From IMG/VR virus record IMGVR_UViG_3300032298_001075, positions 1-24,978 of that record: DNA of 24,978 nucleotides; one strand, written 5' to 3'. The stretch comes from a virus. The notes below the pieces were generated by a model. It worked only from the letters and a program-made list of their open reading frames with translations. It was not told the DNA's origin and ran no database searches. Made by a program: the position numbers and the translations under genes. Each line of letters begins with the position of its first letter. Position 1 is the stretch's first letter. This document shows positions 21,591 through 24,978 of this stretch, one piece after another.

Positions 21591-23387
21591 TTAGGCCGGT
21601 GTCGGTCCTCCTCCGGGTGCTGCAGGCGCAGCTCCACCACCGGCTGCAGGAGCTGCTCCGCCTGGCGCGGCTCCACCTGCTTCAGGCCCTGGTCCTGGTC
21701 CAAATTCAGGTGGTGCTCCACCAGGAGGAAGCGAGCTTGGACCACCAATACTCCCGCCACCGCCGCCTTCTGGAGGTTGTCCTCCGGCTGCTGCAACACC
21801 ACCCTCTCTCCAATCAGGCCCGCCTTGAGATATTTGATCTAATTCCCATAGCATTTCTCTATCTTTTCTTAAGAATTCTCTATTAGCCATAATGTCAGTC
21901 TCTGACCAACCTAAATATTTCTTTTGTGCATATGTCTTTGAAACAAGATCACTTTGTGTGATTGCGTTAAAGTTCTCAGCTTTTAACTGGAACTTCTGAT
22001 TTTCTCTTAACTCGTAGAAATTTGTCGGTACATTAAAGTGTAGATCGATATGTGTATCTTTTAATTCATATTTTTCCCAAAGCTTTTTTAATTTTAAGTG
22101 GGTAACAAACCCATTCTTAAAGCCTGCAGCAAACGTTTGCTGTAAACGAATAATAAAACGGGCAAACTTTAATTCTTCTCTTAAAATATCAGCACCGTCT
22201 TTATAAGTGTCTTCCGGGTTGATTCTCGTAACAGGTACTTTTAATGATTTGTAAAGCTTTTGTACAAAATACATTAAATCTGTTAGCTCACCTAAATTTT
22301 GTCCACCTGGGAGAGGTGTTACAGTTGTACCTTCGCTACCTGCTCTTTTAGCAAACCAAAAACTATCAAGCATGGATTGTGGGTTAAATTTTTGTACTGT
22401 CGCTGATTGGTCTGCATCAAATGTTTTCTTACTCCAATACTGCTGCATTAATTTTCTAAGATATGCTTCAGCTTTCGGTGGAGGCATATTACCAACATCA
22501 ACATTAAAAACAAGTCTCTCAGGAGCTCTAACTAACCTATATATAACAATCGAATCTTCAATTAAGCTTAATTGGCGGTAAGCACGACGAGCATTTTCAA
22601 TAAACGGCATGCGTACTGTTTTGCTCTCATTCCATATACCAGAATTAATATACGTAACTTGATTGATATCCATCGGAATAAATTCCGTCTTAACAATTTT
22701 AGTAGGGTTCTTTAAATCAAAAACGGGTTTCTTTAGTAGAAAGCCTTTAAGCAACATATTCTGTACATTACCAAAAATAGGATCTATTAGATCGGAAGGT
22801 ATCTGTATAACACCAAGCACACCTTCTTCAGGAAACTTCTTATGAATAATATGTTCAAAATAGATTTCCGCATCAACTAGGAGTTGCCTTACATATTCCC
22901 AACCATTATGCTCGAGATCGAAATAACCAATATATTTTTGAAATTCTTTTTTAAGCTCTTGCTTTGCATCTTCAGATATGTCAGCATCTTTAAATTTTAA
23001 TTTTACAATTTCTCCGTTATCATCTTTATTAATAAATTCATCACAAATTTCATCGAGTGCATTCGCAACTTCGGAAAAAGCTGCCATGACGCGGTAATCC
23101 ATTAACCGGCGAGATTTATCCGGTTGGATATTTGCATACATGAATTCGTGATAATCTTTGTTCTGTAAAACGTTTGCTACAAGATCATCGGTATATAAAA
23201 CAGTAGATGATACACTCTGTCGTGCTAACGCATCGTTCTTTTTTGCACCTTTATCAAAGAATAGATTGTATTTTGGATTTAGATCGTTTATTTTATCAGC
23301 GATAGATAATTCTTTGTAAGGAAGCTTATTAGAAACAAACTTCATAAAATCGCGACCAAATGTACTTTCTCTATTACTATCAGCCAT
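21591..23387 (-). CDS. 20: Portal vertex protein (gp20-like)
   Basis: The 598-residue protein forms the dodecameric portal through which DNA is packaged and to which the neck attaches. Hallmark segments of the gp20 family are visible: YRLVRAPERLVFNVDVGNMP near residue 285, LRKLMQQYWSKKTFD, MLDSFWFAKRAGSEGTTV, LPGGQNLGELTDL and LYKSLKVPVTRI. It is longer than T4 gp20 (524) because of a Gly/Pro/Ala-rich low-complexity tail of about 77 residues (522-598) after the last folded segment (MLWELDQISQ). The tail is unusual and may be disordered. It is preceded by a late-type box 5 nt before the ATG and no Shine-Dalgarno sequence. Confidence 0.94.
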   Translation of the reverse strand: MADSNRESTFGRDFMKFVSNKLPYKELSIADKINDLNPKYNLFFDKGAKKNDALARQSVSSTVLYTDDLVANVLQNKDYHEFMYANIQPDKSRRLMDYRVMAAFSEVANALDEICDEFINKDDNGEIVKLKFKDADISEDAKQELKKEFQKYIGYFDLEHNGWEYVRQLLVDAEIYFEHIIHKKFPEEGVLGVIQIPSDLIDPIFGNVQNMLLKGFLLKKPVFDLKNPTKIVKTEFIPMDINQVTYINSGIWNESKTVRMPFIENARRAYRQLSLIEDSIVIYRLVRAPERLVFNVDVGNMPPPKAEAYLRKLMQQYWSKKTFDADQSATVQKFNPQSMLDSFWFAKRAGSEGTTVTPLPGGQNLGELTDLMYFVQKLYKSLKVPVTRINPEDTYKDGADILREELKFARFIIRLQQTFAAGFKNGFVTHLKLKKLWEKYELKDTHIDLHFNVPTNFYELRENQKFQLKAENFNAITQSDLVSKTYAQKKYLGWSETDIMANREFLRKDREMLWELDQISQGGPDWREGGVAAAGGQPPEGGGGGSIGGPSSLPPGGAPPEFGPGPGPEAGGAAPGGAAPAAGGGAAPAAPGGGPTPA

Positions 23388-23392
23388 ACAGT

Positions 23393-23399
23393 TATTTAT
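23393..23399 (-). promoter_or_regulatory. Late-type promoter box, no leader (portal gene)
   Basis: AATAAATA on the minus strand ends 5 nt before the portal ATG at 23387, in the 36-nt gap after the gp15-like gene. Confidence 0.6.
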
Positions 23400-23423
23400 T
23401 AAAAATATTTAAACTTAAAGGTA

Positions 23424-24230
23424 TTAACCTGCTGTATCCAATGGAGAGATAGAATAAACGACATCTGTAATAAGTGGGCTTCCAGATACGCTTACTTTTT
23501 CTGTTTGCTGTACTACTAAAGAACTTGGTGCTGTAAAGAGAGATGCCATTTGCATAACGTCATCATATAGAGGGACCGATCTCTCCGCACTAAAGTTAGA
23601 GTCAATTTGAAAAATATTCCCGACATCGCCTTGTTTGACTTGAAACATCCAGCCTTTAATAGTAAATGATGTATCACCAACAATTTTATATTTTTCAGAA
23701 GCATTAATATCGGTTGGATACGACACATTAACAGAACCGCTCCATAAAATTTCACTTCTTATTTCCTGCGTATCTTCTAAAAGATTTGAAGGTATTTTCC
23801 ACGAAATAATAATATAAGGGTTGTTATAGGGTACAAAATTAGATATAATTTGGTCCATGTCCGATTGAAATTTAGTCATGATAGACATATTAACTGTTAT
23901 ATTAATTGGGACAGGGCTTGCTAGAAAATTAGATTTATTATCAAGTATATTTGAACTCGGAAAGTAAAAGCCGCCCAGTTTATTGAAGACCCGTGTTTCA
24001 TCACGAGCAATATTCGAAATACTAACTGAGACTACAGGTACTGTAATATTTTGCGCTTTATTGACTAAGTCATACATTACTCGCTGTTTAGGTGCATAAA
24101 CATATCTTACCTGTAGTAAGCTTTGAGCGACTCTATCTTTATCATACCTCTTAATGATTATATCGTCGAACGCAGCTACAAACTGCGTCAATAAATCCTT
24201 AACTTCAAAATTAAATGTACGGTTTTTCAC
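23424..24230 (-). CDS. 15: Tail terminator / sheath stabiliser, gp15-like
   Basis: The protein has 268 residues (T4 gp15 has 272). The N-terminal segment QFVAAFDDIIIKRYD, then LLQVRYVYAPKQRVM and VVSVSISNIARDETR, matches the gp15 pattern of FNDIxIxR, KVPIxYAPK and LPRM. The middle PVPINITVNMSIMTKFQSDMDQI and NNPYIIISW, and the end TSFTIKGWMF, follow the usual order. In T4, gp15 caps the tail tube and sheath and binds the neck. The start is GTG at 24230, preceded by a variant late-type box (CTAAATA, 24238-24244) 7 nt upstream and a 10-nt gap from the helicase stop codon. There is no Shine-Dalgarno sequence. Confidence 0.78.
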   Translation of the reverse strand: MKNRTFNFEVKDLLTQFVAAFDDIIIKRYDKDRVAQSLLQVRYVYAPKQRVMYDLVNKAQNITVPVVSVSISNIARDETRVFNKLGGFYFPSSNILDNKSNFLASPVPINITVNMSIMTKFQSDMDQIISNFVPYNNPYIIISWKIPSNLLEDTQEIRSEILWSGSVNVSYPTDINASEKYKIVGDTSFTIKGWMFQVKQGDVGNIFQIDSNFSAERSVPLYDDVMQMASLFTAPSSLVVQQTEKVSVSGSPLITDVVYSISPLDTAG

Positions 24231-24237
24231 TATATAA

Positions 24238-24244
24238 TATTTAG
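24238..24244 (-). promoter_or_regulatory. Possible late-type box (gp15-like gene)
   Basis: CTAAATA on the minus strand ends 7 nt before the GTG at 24230 and overlaps the helicase stop codon. It matches the other boxes less well. Confidence 0.3.
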
Positions 24245-24978
24245 CAAATTCTATCGATAAAATATTTCGGAAGTTTAGGTTTTACGTTTTTTAACGTATT
24301 GAAGATATTACCATCTAAAATATAAGTAGTCGAGAAATCTTGCTTACTTCTTGTTGCACGACCACAAGCTTGAACAAGCGAATTAAGCATTTTGTTCTCA
24401 TACCAATCCCTATCCATTTCAAACAATCTCTTAATTCTTTTAGAAGAAAGAGGTGAAAACGGTAATTTGACAATAATTTGAAAACGAGCATAATCATCTT
24501 TCAAATCGATACCGTAAGCAAGAGAGGGGCTTACTAGTATGGTAGGTGATTTAGATTCAAAATGTTCTTTAAGTATCTCCTCGTTTTTTGTTGTATCATC
24601 TCTAAACAAATATCTGCAGTCGGTCTTTAGTTTTGATTTTAATATCTCGGTAATTTCGTTCGAGTGGGTATGAATAATACCTTTCTCGTTTATATGATGA
24701 CTAGCAATTGATTTTATTTGATCACATATCACTGGCAAGACGTTCTTTATGTTCTTATAGTTAAGCCTATTCTTTGATGTAACATATATAGGAGATTTTT
24801 GAGGGTCAAAATCACTATCAACCTCTACATATGAATAGTTTTCGATACCTAGATTCTTAGCAAAATTCTTATGATCAATAATAGTCGCTGACATTAGTAA
24901 AATATTATCTGCATAATCAAAAATATGTTTAGATAATTTATTAATACGGAGAGGTAAAAAGGATATTCTCTTTGCATC
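24241..24978 (-). CDS. DinG/Rad3-type SF2 helicase, C-terminal part (5' partial)
   Basis: The frame is open to the window edge, so the N-terminal part is missing. The first visible ATG (24894) is internal, lying in the motif ADNILLMSATIIDHKNFAKNLG, which is motif III (SAT) of this family. The remaining about 245 residues are the second helicase domain: KGIIHTHSNEI (motif IV region), TILVSPSLAYGIDLKDD (motif V) and LVQACGRATRSKQD (motif VI, Q-GR-TR arginine finger). This is the HELICc2 arrangement of DinG, XPD and Rad3 helicases, which unwind DNA 5' to 3'. The iron-sulphur domain, if present, lies outside the window. A role in phage replication, recombination or R-loop removal is inferred. The gene precedes the tail and head genes but ends 10 nt before gp15. 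Confidence 0.85.
   Translation of the reverse strand, partial: DAKRISFLPLRINKLSKHIFDYADNILLMSATIIDHKNFAKNLGIENYSYVEVDSDFDPQKSPIYVTSKNRLNYKNIKNVLPVICDQIKSIASHHINEKGIIHTHSNEITEILKSKLKTDCRYLFRDDTTKNEEILKEHFESKSPTILVSPSLAYGIDLKDDYARFQIIVKLPFSPLSSKRIKRLFEMDRDWYENKMLNSLVQACGRATRSKQDFSTTYILDGNIFNTLKNVKPKLPKYFIDRIC

Noticed and set aside
21563-21886. Plus-strand frame of 107 codons antisense to the portal tail
   Set aside because: It is a shadow of the GC-rich, low-complexity portal C-terminus, with Leu/Gln/Arg-rich composition and no family features.
1-24978. Prophage or mobile-element signs (integrase, att sites, IS, CRISPR)
   Set aside because: No integrase, transposase, terminal inverted repeats or regularly spaced repeats were seen. 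The gene set is that of a lytic T4-like phage.

Overview
This window looks like the genome of a T4-like myovirus (tailed phage). The evidence is a head-gene block on the minus strand in T4-like order: gp15-like tail terminator, gp20 portal, neck protein, gp4-like head completion protein, gp21 protease, a gp67/68-like core protein, gp22 scaffold and gp23 major capsid protein. There is also a gp5-like baseplate hub, a class I ribonucleotide reductase, and AATAAATA boxes that resemble T4 late promoters. The base composition is AT-rich, except in the capsid gene and a few low-complexity coding tracts. No tRNA, CRISPR array, integrase or insertion sequence is visible. The host cannot be named from the sequence. 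Most start codons lack a Shine-Dalgarno sequence.

Layout. Positions 1-3631 hold adhesion and lysis genes: a glycine-rich adhesin (5' end outside the window), a T4-type lysozyme, a small protein and an S74-chaperone tail fibre on the minus strand, then a small protein and an XhlA/holin-like membrane protein on the plus strand. Positions 3676-9644 (plus) hold nucleotide metabolism: an unknown protein, nrdA, nrdB, a small coiled-coil protein, a GC-rich and apparently structured intergenic element, a PD-(D/E)XK nuclease-like protein, a small unknown protein and a GMP reductase. Positions 9641-12634 (minus) are the baseplate hub. Positions 12668-16074 (plus) are a guanine-modification cassette: a DpdA-like DNA-guanine transglycosylase, a formyltransferase (DpdN candidate), an Nmad1-like protein, a 47-residue protein, a P-loop kinase-like protein and QueF. 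Positions 16075-24978 (minus) are the head and neck block, preceded in transcription order by a DinG/Rad3-type helicase cut by the window edge.

How the genes may work together. QueF reduces preQ0 to preQ1. A DpdA-type transglycosylase would exchange guanine in DNA for the 7-deazaguanine base. The adjacent PurN/Fmt-like formyltransferase would be well placed to formylate the exposed aminomethyl group. The predicted product is DNA carrying dPreQ1 or 7-(formylamino)methyl-7-deazaguanine, which should resist host restriction. The earlier steps to preQ0 (FolE, QueD, QueE, QueC) are not in this window and must come from the host or from elsewhere in the phage genome. GMP reductase and ribonucleotide reductase would adjust the purine and deoxynucleotide pools.

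A second unusual theme is gene expression. Several transcription-unit-leading genes have a late-type box (ATAAATA, usually 4-5 nt from the start codon) or a TATAAT/TACAAT box (6-7 nt away). At these distances the transcript would begin at or next to the start codon, so the mRNAs would be leaderless or nearly so. Later genes in each unit are mostly joined by ATGA overlaps, consistent with translational coupling.
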